In this document: piece after piece, positions 1 through 5,211 of the stretch | Layout: every line of letters begins with the position of its first letter | Numbering within the stretch: position 1 is the stretch's first letter | From: Cupriavidus sp. | GTDB taxonomy: Bacteria > Pseudomonadota > Gammaproteobacteria > Burkholderiales > Burkholderiaceae | Length of the DNA stretch: 5,211 nucleotides | Direction of reading: 5' to 3' | NCBI GenBank assembly: GCA_013362725.1 | Contig: JABFVP010000541.1 | Span: forward strand, 1-5,211 | Made by a program: the position numbers and the translations under genes | Notes under the pieces: model-generated | What the model was told of the DNA's origin: nothing | Database searches by the model: none | The model's input: only the letters and a program-made list of their open reading frames with translations

Positions 1-2571
1 CCGGCCGCGCGGCCGGCACAGCCGCTGCGCGGCACCGTGGTCAGCAGCCCGTTCCGCCAGCCGCAGCCGCTGGTCCGTTCAGCGATCACGACGCTGCCGG
101 AAGCGACCGCGAAGCCCGCCCCGGGATCCGCGGTGCCGACCACCACTGTCGCCGCCACTGTCGCCGCCGCGGCCGGGATCGCTGTCGCCACGCAGGCGCC
201 CGCCAGTGTCGAACGGGATGCCGTCGCACCAGTGCAGGCAATCGCCGCACCCGAGCCAGAGCCGGCGCCAGAACCGGAGATCGTGCTGGCGGCGCCCGCC
301 ACTCCTCCCGTTCCGGTCGATGACGCTGTTACCGCCGCCTCGGCCGAATCCCTTGCGCTGGACGCCAATGCCCCATCGCTGGCCGCGCTGCGGCAGGAAG
401 CTCTCGACCTGCTCGCCGAGTTGCAGGCCCTGGCGGGCAAGCGCGCGACAGTGCAGTCGGCCGACCCGGACTCGGACGCCTTGCCGGTGGCCATGCCCGA
501 AGCGGCCGCGGATCCGGCCATCGACGTAAACGTTGCAGAGCCCGACCCGCTTGCGACACAGCCGCTCGCTGACGTCGCGGCGGAAGCCCTCAGCGAAGTG
601 GAAGCCGAAACGCTGTTGGCCGAGGAGCCGGAAACCACCGGCGAGACCGCTCCGGAACGCGAAGCCAGCGCGCCTGATCACGACGCCGAGGCCGTGGCCC
701 ACGCCGTGGCAAGTTCCGCGATGGAGGAGGGCAACGAGCCCGAGCCCGAGGCCGTGGCGCTGGTCCCGGCCGAAGAGGCCGGCACGGAAAGCGCCCTGAT
801 GGATGGCAACGATCTGGTTGGCGAAGCCGTGCAGCCGGAGGACTTGCCGGCCGTCGACCTGGCCGATGTAGCCGATGCACCCGATGCAGTGGAAGCCGCC
901 GATACCGGCGAACCTGCTACATCCGCTGGAGCCCAGGCACCCGTCGAAGTCACGCCAGCCAGCCTGCCTCCCGCCAAGCCCCGCATCGTGCTGCCCGCCG
1001 TGGTCGGGCGGACCGTGCCGCTGGCAGCCGCGACGCCGCCCGCGCCCGCGCCCGCACCGGCGGCTCCACCGCAGCCGCGTGCCGTGGTCGACTACCGCCT
1101 GCCGCCGGCGGACTTGCTGGAGTGCGAAGTCGACAGCGCCGAGCAGGTGTCGGAAGAACGCCTGCGCGAAACCGGCGAGCTGATCGAACAGCGGCTGGCC
1201 GAGTTCAAGGTGCCGGTCGCGGTGGTCGGCGCCGGCGCCGGCCCGGTGATCACCCGCTTCGAAGTCGAGCCCGCCATGGGCGTGCGCGGCGCGCAGGTGG
1301 TCGGGCTGATGAAGGACCTGGCGCGCGCGCTGGGCGTGACCTCGATCCGCGTGGTCGAGACCATCCCCGGCAAGACCTGCATGGGGCTGGAGCTGCCCAA
1401 CGCGCGCCGGCAGATGATCCGGCTGGCCGAGATCGTCAACGCCGCCTCGTTCCAGGCGCACCATTCGCGGCTGGTGCTGGCGATGGGCAAGGACATCACC
1501 GGCAACCCGGTGGTGACCGACCTGGCGCGCGCGCCGCACCTGCTGGTGGCCGGCACCACTGGCTCGGGCAAGTCGGTGGCGGTCAACGCCATGATCCTGT
1601 CGATGCTGTACAAGGCCACGCCGGAAGACGTGCGCCTGATCATGATCGACCCCAAGATGCTGGAGCTGTCGGTCTACGAGGGCATTCCGCACCTGCTGGC
1701 GCCGGTGGTCACCGACATGAAGCAGGCCGCGCACGCTCTCAACTGGTGCGTCGGCGAAATGGAAAAGCGCTACAAGCTGATGTCGGCGCTGGGCGTGCGC
1801 AACCTCGCCGGCTACAACCAGAAGATCCGCGCCGCCGAGGCCGCGGGGCAGAAGGTGCCCAACCCGTTCTCGCTGACGCCGGACGCGCCCGAGCCGCTGT
1901 CGCGCCTGCCCATGATCGTGGTGGTGATCGACGAGCTGGCCGACCTGATGATGGTCGCCGGCAAGAAGATCGAGGAACTGATCGCGCGCCTGGCGCAGAA
2001 GGCGCGCGCCGCTGGCATCCACCTGATCCTGGCCACGCAGCGCCCGTCGGTCGATGTGATCACGGGTCTGATCAAGGCCAATATCCCCACGCGCGTGGCA
2101 TTCCAGGTCTCGTCCAAGATCGATTCGCGCACCATCCTCGACCAGATGGGCGCCGAGAGCCTGCTGGGCCAGGGCGACATGCTGTTCCTGCCGCCGGGCA
2201 CCGGCTATCCGCAGCGCGTGCATGGCGCCTTTGTTGCCGACGATGAAGTACATCGCGTGGTCGAGCACTGGAAGCAGTTCGGCGAGCCCGACTACGATGA
2301 GGCCATCCTCGCCGGCGACCCGGCCGAGGCCGGCGGCGCGGACCTGTTCGGCGACGGCGGCGGCGACGGCGAGGCCGACCCGCTCTACGACGAAGCCGCC
2401 AGCTTCGTGCTGACCAGCCGCCGCGCCTCGATCTCGGCGGTGCAGCGGCAGCTGCGCATCGGCTACAACCGCGCCGCGCGGCTGATCGAGCAGATGGAAG
2501 TCGCCGGCCTGGTCTCGCCGATGGGCCGCAACGGCGCGCGCGACGTGCTCGCGCCCGGGCCGGGCGACTGA
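1..2571 (+). CDS. ftsK: DNA translocase FtsK/SpoIIIE family, 5'-truncated by window edge
   Basis: ATP-driven, membrane-anchored DNA pump. In the family it clears chromosome termini through the division septum and activates XerCD recombination at dif. The frame is open from base 1, so 856 residues are visible and the true start is upstream. A GTG at 37 is in frame but has no ribosome binding site, and the four-helix N-terminal membrane domain is absent, so I do not take it as the start. Counting from that GTG: a Pro/Ala/Glu/Asp-rich linker at about 1-345; the alpha domain from about 349 (AVVDYRLPP), including GPVITRFEVEP; Walker A GTTGSGKS at 506-513; Walker B VVIDELAD at 629-636; the conserved ATQRPS at 666-671 and SSKIDSRT at 692-699; an acidic Gly-rich hinge; and a gamma winged helix at about 781-844 with IGYNRAARLIEQME around 808-821. 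The gamma domain reads KOPS sites in the family. The motor looks intact. Some Burkholderiaceae carry two FtsK paralogues, and I cannot tell which this is. Confidence 0.97.
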   Translation, partial: PAARPAQPLRGTVVSSPFRQPQPLVRSAITTLPEATAKPAPGSAVPTTTVAATVAAAAGIAVATQAPASVERDAVAPVQAIAAPEPEPAPEPEIVLAAPATPPVPVDDAVTAASAESLALDANAPSLAALRQEALDLLAELQALAGKRATVQSADPDSDALPVAMPEAAADPAIDVNVAEPDPLATQPLADVAAEALSEVEAETLLAEEPETTGETAPEREASAPDHDAEAVAHAVASSAMEEGNEPEPEAVALVPAEEAGTESALMDGNDLVGEAVQPEDLPAVDLADVADAPDAVEAADTGEPATSAGAQAPVEVTPASLPPAKPRIVLPAVVGRTVPLAAATPPAPAPAPAAPPQPRAVVDYRLPPADLLECEVDSAEQVSEERLRETGELIEQRLAEFKVPVAVVGAGAGPVITRFEVEPAMGVRGAQVVGLMKDLARALGVTSIRVVETIPGKTCMGLELPNARRQMIRLAEIVNAASFQAHHSRLVLAMGKDITGNPVVTDLARAPHLLVAGTTGSGKSVAVNAMILSMLYKATPEDVRLIMIDPKMLELSVYEGIPHLLAPVVTDMKQAAHALNWCVGEMEKRYKLMSALGVRNLAGYNQKIRAAEAAGQKVPNPFSLTPDAPEPLSRLPMIVVVIDELADLMMVAGKKIEELIARLAQKARAAGIHLILATQRPSVDVITGLIKANIPTRVAFQVSSKIDSRTILDQMGAESLLGQGDMLFLPPGTGYPQRVHGAFVADDEVHRVVEHWKQFGEPDYDEAILAGDPAEAGGADLFGDGGGDGEADPLYDEAASFVLTSRRASISAVQRQLRIGYNRAARLIEQMEVAGLVSPMGRNGARDVLAPGPGD

Positions 2572-2592
2572 GCGGGCCGCCACCACGGCCTG

Positions 2593-2598
2593 AAGGAG
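2593..2598 (+). promoter_or_regulatory. Ribosome binding site of the cupin gene
   Basis: AAGGAG lies 5 nt before the ATG at 2604. It is a near-consensus Shine-Dalgarno sequence and fixes the start of the cupin gene. The 32-bp gap from the ftsK stop shows no obvious promoter, so co-transcription with ftsK is plausible. Confidence 0.85.
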
Positions 2599-2603
2599 TC
2601 AGC

Positions 2604-2945
2604 ATGCAGCCTGAACGCGGAAACCTGTTCGCCGGCGTCCCGTCCGACGCGGCGCAGGAAATCTTCGAGCCGCTGCTGCAGCGCCCGGGCCTGCGCATCG
2701 AGCGCATCGTCTCCAACGGCCAGGCCAGCCCGGAGGGCTTCTGGTACGACAGCGCGGAGGCGGAGTGGGTGCTGCTGCTCAGCGGCAGTGCCGCGCTCGA
2801 GATCGAGGGGCAGCCCGGCGAACATCGCATGGCGCCGGGCGACTGGCTGCACCTGCCGGCGCATTGCCGGCACCGGGTGGCGTGGACTGATGCAACGCAG
2901 CCGACAGTCTGGCTGGCGGTGCATTATGGGAGGGGCGAAGGCTAG
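2604..2945 (+). CDS. Small single-domain cupin protein of unknown function
   Basis: The protein has 113 residues with an ATG start and a strong AAGGAG site. It is one beta-barrel cupin with no signal peptide or membrane segment, so it is probably cytoplasmic. Motif 1 falls around residues 44-61 (EGFWYDSAEAEWVLLLSG). The usual HxH metal ligands are replaced by the aromatic FWYD segment, while the Glu-rich part and the turn Gly are kept. Motif 2 is at about 79-92 (GDWLHLPAHCRHRV), with Pro85, His87 and His90 present. This FWYD...EWVLLL pattern is, from memory, typical of a widespread uncharacterised cupin subfamily often annotated simply as cupin domain-containing protein. Metal binding may therefore be weak or use other ligands. 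It lies 32 bp after ftsK on the same strand, which suggests read-through, but there is no evidence of a shared function. The length is normal for a one-barrel cupin. Confidence 0.9.
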   Translation: MQPERGNLFAGVPSDAAQEIFEPLLQRPGLRIERIVSNGQASPEGFWYDSAEAEWVLLLSGSAALEIEGQPGEHRMAPGDWLHLPAHCRHRVAWTDATQPTVWLAVHYGRGEG

Positions 2946-2987
2946 GACGTGCAAGCGGCGCGCGCTTGCGATGCGCGGCTGTTTGCT

Positions 2988-3013
2988 CCCCTCTCCCGCT
3001 TGCGGGAGAGGGG
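2988..3013. repeat. Left hairpin of the REPIN; possible terminator
   Basis: The perfect stem is CCCCTCTCCCGC (2988-2999) with GCGGGAGAGGGG (3002-3013) around TT. In practice the loop would be four bases (CTTG). It is the first strong structure after the cupin stop codon and could end or protect the ftsK-cupin transcript. No T-run follows, so it is not a canonical intrinsic terminator. Confidence 0.7.
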
Positions 3014-3081
3014 CCGGGGGAGAGGGCAGGCGCTGGCATACCGACGCGCTTGACTTCGTTGAAACTCCGGCCCTCTCCCCA

Positions 3082-3107
3082 CCCCTCTCCCGCGCGCGGG
3101 AGAGGGG
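3082..3107. repeat. Right hairpin of the REPIN; possible terminator
   Basis: This is a perfect 26-nt palindrome with arms CCCCTCTCCCGCG (3082-3094) and CGCGGGAGAGGGG (3095-3107). Its centre is CGCG where the left copy has TT, so the two copies differ at the loop while the stem is conserved. It lies 27 nt beyond the minus-strand operon's last stop codon, so it could serve as that operon's 3' end structure. No T-run is present on either side. Confidence 0.7.
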
Positions 3108-3134
3108 AGCTTATGGGTGCGCTCCTGGCCTTGG

Positions 3135-3737
3135 TTAACCGACCGCCACCTGCTCGTGCGGAAACACAGGTTCCCCGAGATTCAGCATCAACCGGTTCGC
3201 CCACGCGAAGATCGCGATCGAGTGGATCAGGTCCAGGATCTCAGCGTCCGTCACGCCAGCCTCGCGCAGCGGCTTGAGCTGTTCGGCGGTGACTTCGGCC
3301 GGCCGCTCGGTCAGCTCCGCCGAAAACTTCGCGATGGCGCGTTCGCGCGCGGTGGTGCCGGCGCTGTAGGGGTCGTCGAAGACCTGGCGGATCACGTCGT
3401 TGCGCTTGGCCAGCTGTTCGAAGCGCTGCGCATGGACCGAAGCGCAGTAGACGCAGCCGTTGATGCGCGACACCACCGTCGTCGACAGCTCGCGCTCGGC
3501 GCGCGGCATGCCGCCGGGCGCGTACATGATGGCGTTGAAGGCGGTCGAGCGCTGGCGCAGGATCTCGGGCTGGTGGACCAGGAAGCGGTAGTAGTCCTGC
3601 ACCTTGGCCTTGGGGTGGCTTTCTTCGAGCACGGCGATCTGCTCGAGCGTGGCCTGGTCGAGATCGACCACGTCCAGCCATGCCTTCCAGTCGAGCACCT
3701 CGTTGGTGAAGCCGTGGGATTTGATGATTTCGCTCAT
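3135..3737 (-). CDS. AhpD-like CMD-domain protein (peroxidase-related), with CxxC redox motif
   Basis: The protein has 200 residues, with ATG at 3737 preceded by GGAG 7 nt upstream. The open frame runs much further upstream, but this start begins the recognisable protein (MSEIIKSHGFTNEVLDWKAW). It belongs to the carboxymuconolactone decarboxylase/AhpD superfamily, in the group annotated as peroxidase-related or alkylhydroperoxidase domain protein. The key motif is INGCVYCASVH, with Cys95, Cys98 and His102. It is preceded by acidic residues Glu81 and Glu83 in the helix RAERELSTTVVSR and followed by a second CMD-like helical segment at about 159-190 (REAGVTDAEILDLIHSIAIF). In AhpD the Cys pair and His form the thiol peroxidase/disulfide reductase centre, so a peroxide-reducing or thiol-redox role is likely; the substrate is unknown. 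The fold suggests a cytoplasmic homo-oligomer. The ATG overlaps the stop of the preceding CMD gene, which implies translational coupling. From memory it resembles the Avi_7169-type family; this has not been checked. Confidence 0.92.
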   Translation of the reverse strand: MSEIIKSHGFTNEVLDWKAWLDVVDLDQATLEQIAVLEESHPKAKVQDYYRFLVHQPEILRQRSTAFNAIMYAPGGMPRAERELSTTVVSRINGCVYCASVHAQRFEQLAKRNDVIRQVFDDPYSAGTTARERAIAKFSAELTERPAEVTAEQLKPLREAGVTDAEILDLIHSIAIFAWANRLMLNLGEPVFPHEQVAVG

Positions 3738-4270
3738 GCCTTGGCTCCAGCGGGGTTGTCGTTCAGGGCTTTCAGTGCGTCCAGTCCGGCCAGCAGCCGC
3801 ACCTGGTACGACAGGAACGCGACCAGCTGCGCCAGCGTGACCACCGCGGGGGTGCTCAGGCCGGCGGCGGGCAGCGCCAGCAGCGCGGCACGGTCGCCCT
3901 CGACCGGTTTCTCGATCAGCTTGCGGGTGAATTCGAGCATGGCGCGCAGGCGCGGGTCGGCGATGTCCGCGGGCGTGCCCCCGGCCGCGGCGCGGACCTG
4001 GCCGGCATCGGTGCCTAGCTGCTCCAGCCGGCCCTGGTAGTGCGCGGCAAGCGCCGGCGACGGCGTCAGCCGGGCGGCGTACAGCGACACCAGCAGCCGT
4101 TCGGCCAGCGAAAGCCCGGGCAGATCGGGGTCGAACAGGGCATCGTAGCTGCCCTGGGTGGCGGCCACGACCTTGTCGCGCTGGTGCCGCAGGGCATGGG
4201 TGGCGCTGCCCGGCGCGAGGCCGGTGAGCTGGTCGATCAGGTCGACCGCGGAAGTCGGGGGCTGGGTCAT
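3734..4270 (-). CDS. CMD-fold protein lacking the catalytic cysteines
   Basis: The protein has 178 residues, with ATG at 4270 and AAGAG 6 nt upstream. Its layout matches the CMD/AhpD helical fold. A first motif region at about 53-82 (LSLAERLLVSLYAARL) corresponds to the helix before the active site in relatives. A second region at about 106-170 (DPRLRAMLEFTRKLIEKPV, then AGLSTPAVVTLAQLVAFLSY) has the usual spacing. The whole protein contains no cysteine, so the C-x2-C-x3-H centre of its neighbour is missing and a thiol peroxidase reaction is unlikely. It may be a non-redox CMD enzyme, or a structural or regulatory partner of the Cys-containing protein. It resembles, from memory, the group called CMD domain protein, Avi_7170 family, which pairs with an Avi_7169-type protein. 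Its TGA overlaps the next gene's ATG (ATGA at 3737-3734), and it starts 35 bp after the monooxygenase gene. There is no signal peptide or obvious membrane segment. Confidence 0.87.
   Translation of the reverse strand: MTQPPTSAVDLIDQLTGLAPGSATHALRHQRDKVVAATQGSYDALFDPDLPGLSLAERLLVSLYAARLTPSPALAAHYQGRLEQLGTDAGQVRAAAGGTPADIADPRLRAMLEFTRKLIEKPVEGDRAALLALPAAGLSTPAVVTLAQLVAFLSYQVRLLAGLDALKALNDNPAGAKA
3745..3748 (-). promoter_or_regulatory. Ribosome binding site of the AhpD-like gene
   Basis: GGAG on the minus strand sits 7 nt before the ATG at 3737, inside the 3' end of the upstream CMD gene. Together with the ATGA overlap it supports the internal start and coupled translation. Confidence 0.7.
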
Positions 4271-4276
4271 CGGACG

Positions 4277-4281
4277 CTCTT
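4277..4281 (-). promoter_or_regulatory. Ribosome binding site of the Cys-less CMD gene
   Basis: AAGAG on the minus strand lies 6 nt before the ATG at 4270, within the 35-bp gap after the monooxygenase stop. It is a moderate match that supports this start over in-frame codons further upstream. No promoter is evident in the gap, which favours a single operon. Confidence 0.55.
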
Positions 4282-4305
4282 GTCTGGGTTGGGTCGGGAG
4301 TGGAT

Positions 4306-5211
4306 TCAGGCCTTGGCGGTGCGCAGCGCCGGCGGTGGCGCCGGCACCCATTCGTCGCCGAAGACTTCGGGCTCGGCATAGGCCTGCAGCGCGGCGTAGT
4401 GCAGCTCGATGTCTTCCTGGTACAGCCGCGCGGCAATGCCCTGGCCAAGCCGGCGCGCGCCGTCGCTGATCGCCGGGATGTCGCCGGACACGGTGCCGTG
4501 CGACAGCGCCGCCGGATAGCAGAAGCAGTGGATGCGCGTCAGGCCGGGGCAGGCGCCGGGGGTTTTTTCCTGAAATTCGAAGGCTTCGCCGAGGTCGGGC
4601 GAATCGGACAGCTCGCGGTCTTGCTGGCCCGCGGGCGGCGCATGGCGGTCGCGCCAGAAGCGGATATGCGGGGCGAAGGCGGCGAACTCCGGGCGCGTTT
4701 CCAGCGCGATGCGGAAGCCGGTGGAGAAGATCAGGAAGTCCAGCTCGAACTCGCCCTGCGGGGTGCGCACGTGCAGCACGTCGCCGTGCGCCTCGATCGC
4801 TTCCAGCGCGGCGCCCAGGTTGAAGTACGCGTTGGCATGGCGCGACACGCGCAGCGTGCTGCCGCGCGGCGGCGGTACCTGCTGGCTGTTGATGTAATGA
4901 CGCAGGCGCCATTTCCAGGCGTCGGGCAGGCCGTAGTGGCCGAAGGTCAGGCCCGGATTGCCGGCGCCCTTGCTCTTGTTGACGCGCGGAATGTCGGCGC
5001 GGCGGATCAGCATCTCGACGCTGGCGGCGCCGGCTTCCAGCGCGGTCGCGGCGCTGTCCATGGCCGAGGCGCCGGCGCCAACCACGCCCACGCGCTTGCC
5101 GCGCAGCGCGGCGTAGTCCATTTCATCCGACGAATGCGCCCACAGGTGGCGCGGCAGCGCGGCCGCCACCGGCGGCACATAGGCGCCGCCGAGGCCGTCG
5201 CGGCCGGTGGC
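4306..5211 (-). CDS. Flavin-containing monooxygenase-like NAD(P)/FAD oxidoreductase, N-terminus outside window
   Basis: The frame is open to the window edge, giving 301 C-terminal residues. An in-frame GTG at 5178 lies inside conserved sequence and is not the start. The fragment begins with ATGRDGLGG, the ATG motif that closes the first FAD-binding half in this fold. A second Rossmann motif, VGVVGAGASAMDSA (fragment residues about 41-54, GxGxxA), should bind NAD(P)H. The segment FLIFSTGF (about 157-164) matches the late ATG/STGF signature of flavoprotein monooxygenases and related pyridine nucleotide-disulfide-type oxidoreductases. The FAD GxGxxG and the FMO fingerprint should lie upstream and cannot be checked. 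The expected reaction is oxygenation of a soft nucleophile or a Baeyer-Villiger type step with NADPH and O2; the substrate is unknown. The protein is cytoplasmic as far as visible. It is the first visible gene of the minus-strand operon with the two CMD genes. A run of six A and five C bases in the coding strand (around 4558-4568) is unusual for the gene but in frame. Confidence 0.9.
   Translation of the reverse strand, partial: ATGRDGLGGAYVPPVAAALPRHLWAHSSDEMDYAALRGKRVGVVGAGASAMDSAATALEAGAASVEMLIRRADIPRVNKSKGAGNPGLTFGHYGLPDAWKWRLRHYINSQQVPPPRGSTLRVSRHANAYFNLGAALEAIEAHGDVLHVRTPQGEFELDFLIFSTGFRIALETRPEFAAFAPHIRFWRDRHAPPAGQQDRELSDSPDLGEAFEFQEKTPGACPGLTRIHCFCYPAALSHGTVSGDIPAISDGARRLGQGIAARLYQEDIELHYAALQAYAEPEVFGDEWVPAPPPALRTAKA

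Larger units (their letters stand above)
2985..3110. repeat. REPIN-like element: two inverted hairpin repeats between convergent genes
   Basis: The element consists of two related units in inverted orientation. The left unit, about 2985-3026, is a perfect hairpin (2988-3013) followed by CCGGGGGAGAGGG (3014-3026). The right unit, about 3071-3110, is the mirror arrangement: CCCTCTCCCC, then a perfect hairpin (3082-3107). The outermost 15 nt are exact reverse complements: GCTCCCCTCTCCCGC at 2985-2999 and GCGGGAGAGGGGAGC at 3096-3110. The spacer, about 3027-3070, shows no repeat structure. Such C-rich/G-rich palindromes recur as dispersed intergenic elements in many GC-rich proteobacteria (established in general terms), and an inverted pair matches the REP doublet/REPIN form mobilised by RAYT transposases. 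Membership of a named family is inferred. It starts 40 nt after the cupin stop and ends 24 nt short of the convergent operon's last stop codon. Confidence 0.78.

Noticed and set aside
1..16. Perfect 16-bp palindrome CCGGCCGCGCGGCCGG at the window edge
   Set aside because: It lies inside the ftsK linker and encodes Pro/Ala/Arg. Such GC palindromes arise by chance in this composition, and there is no partner copy in the window.
79..2586. An 835-residue minus-strand open frame opposite ftsK
   Set aside because: The translation is Arg/Gly/His-rich, low in structure and without a known motif. It mirrors the codon bias of ftsK, whose motor motifs are unmistakable.
2575..2590. Small stem (GGCCG/CGGCC) between ftsK and the cupin gene as a terminator
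   Set aside because: The stem is only 5 bp with a 6-nt loop, has no T-run, and runs straight into the ribosome binding site of the next gene.
2929..3026. KOPS-like G-rich octamers (near GGGNAGGG) beside ftsK
   Set aside because: The candidates at the cupin end and in the repeat each miss one position, and G-rich strings are expected here. A genome-wide strand-skew analysis would be needed.
2779..3204. Minus-strand open frame running through the REPIN
   Set aside because: Its product contains the PRAGEGWGEG/PASGRGE type strings that arise when this hairpin repeat is translated. It is a typical spurious call.
3117..4040. Long plus-strand open frame opposite the two CMD genes
   Set aside because: It is antisense to two recognisable proteins, has no ribosome binding site, and its His/Arg/Val/Leu-rich translation shows no domain. 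Long antisense frames are common in GC-rich genes with G/C at third positions.
4558..4568. A6-C5 run in the monooxygenase gene as a programmed frameshift site
   Set aside because: The frame is intact on both sides and the phase does not match a classic X-XXY-YYZ heptamer. The run encodes part of an ordinary Glu-Lys-Thr-Pro segment.

Overview
The window is very GC-rich, tightly packed and strongly G/C-biased at third codon positions. The protein sequences resemble those of Betaproteobacteria, most likely a Burkholderiaceae member of the Cupriavidus/Ralstonia type. This placement comes from protein style and base composition, not from a database search. No RNA gene, CRISPR array, insertion sequence or transposase is visible.

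Layout. Bases 1-2571 (+) hold the 3' part of an ftsK/spoIIIE-type DNA translocase gene. A long Pro/Ala/acidic linker leads into a complete motor (alpha and beta domains, Walker A and B) and a C-terminal gamma winged helix; the membrane-anchoring N-terminus lies upstream of the window. It is followed after 32 bp by a small cupin gene (2604-2945, +) with a good ribosome binding site. Bases 2946-3134 separate the two convergent gene sets and contain a REPIN-like element: two inverted copies of a C-rich/G-rich hairpin (2985-3110). Bases 3135-5211 hold a minus-strand operon read right to left. It comprises the C-terminal ~300 residues of a flavin-containing monooxygenase-like oxidoreductase (start outside the window), then a cysteine-less CMD (carboxymuconolactone decarboxylase/AhpD-fold) protein, then an AhpD-like CMD protein with an intact C-x2-C-x3-H motif. 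The two CMD genes overlap by ATGA.

How the genes fit together. The ftsK-cupin side is housekeeping: chromosome translocation and dimer resolution at division, plus a small barrel protein of unknown role. The minus-strand operon looks like an accessory oxidative module in which a flavin/NAD(P)H monooxygenase is co-expressed with two CMD-fold proteins, only one of which carries the peroxidase-type redox cysteines. The substrate cannot be read from this window. The REPIN sits where both convergent transcripts end and may act as a two-way terminator or mRNA 3'-end stabiliser.

Nothing here is clearly a new system. The points most worth a second look are the paired Cys-containing and Cys-less CMD proteins next to a monooxygenase, and the REPIN.
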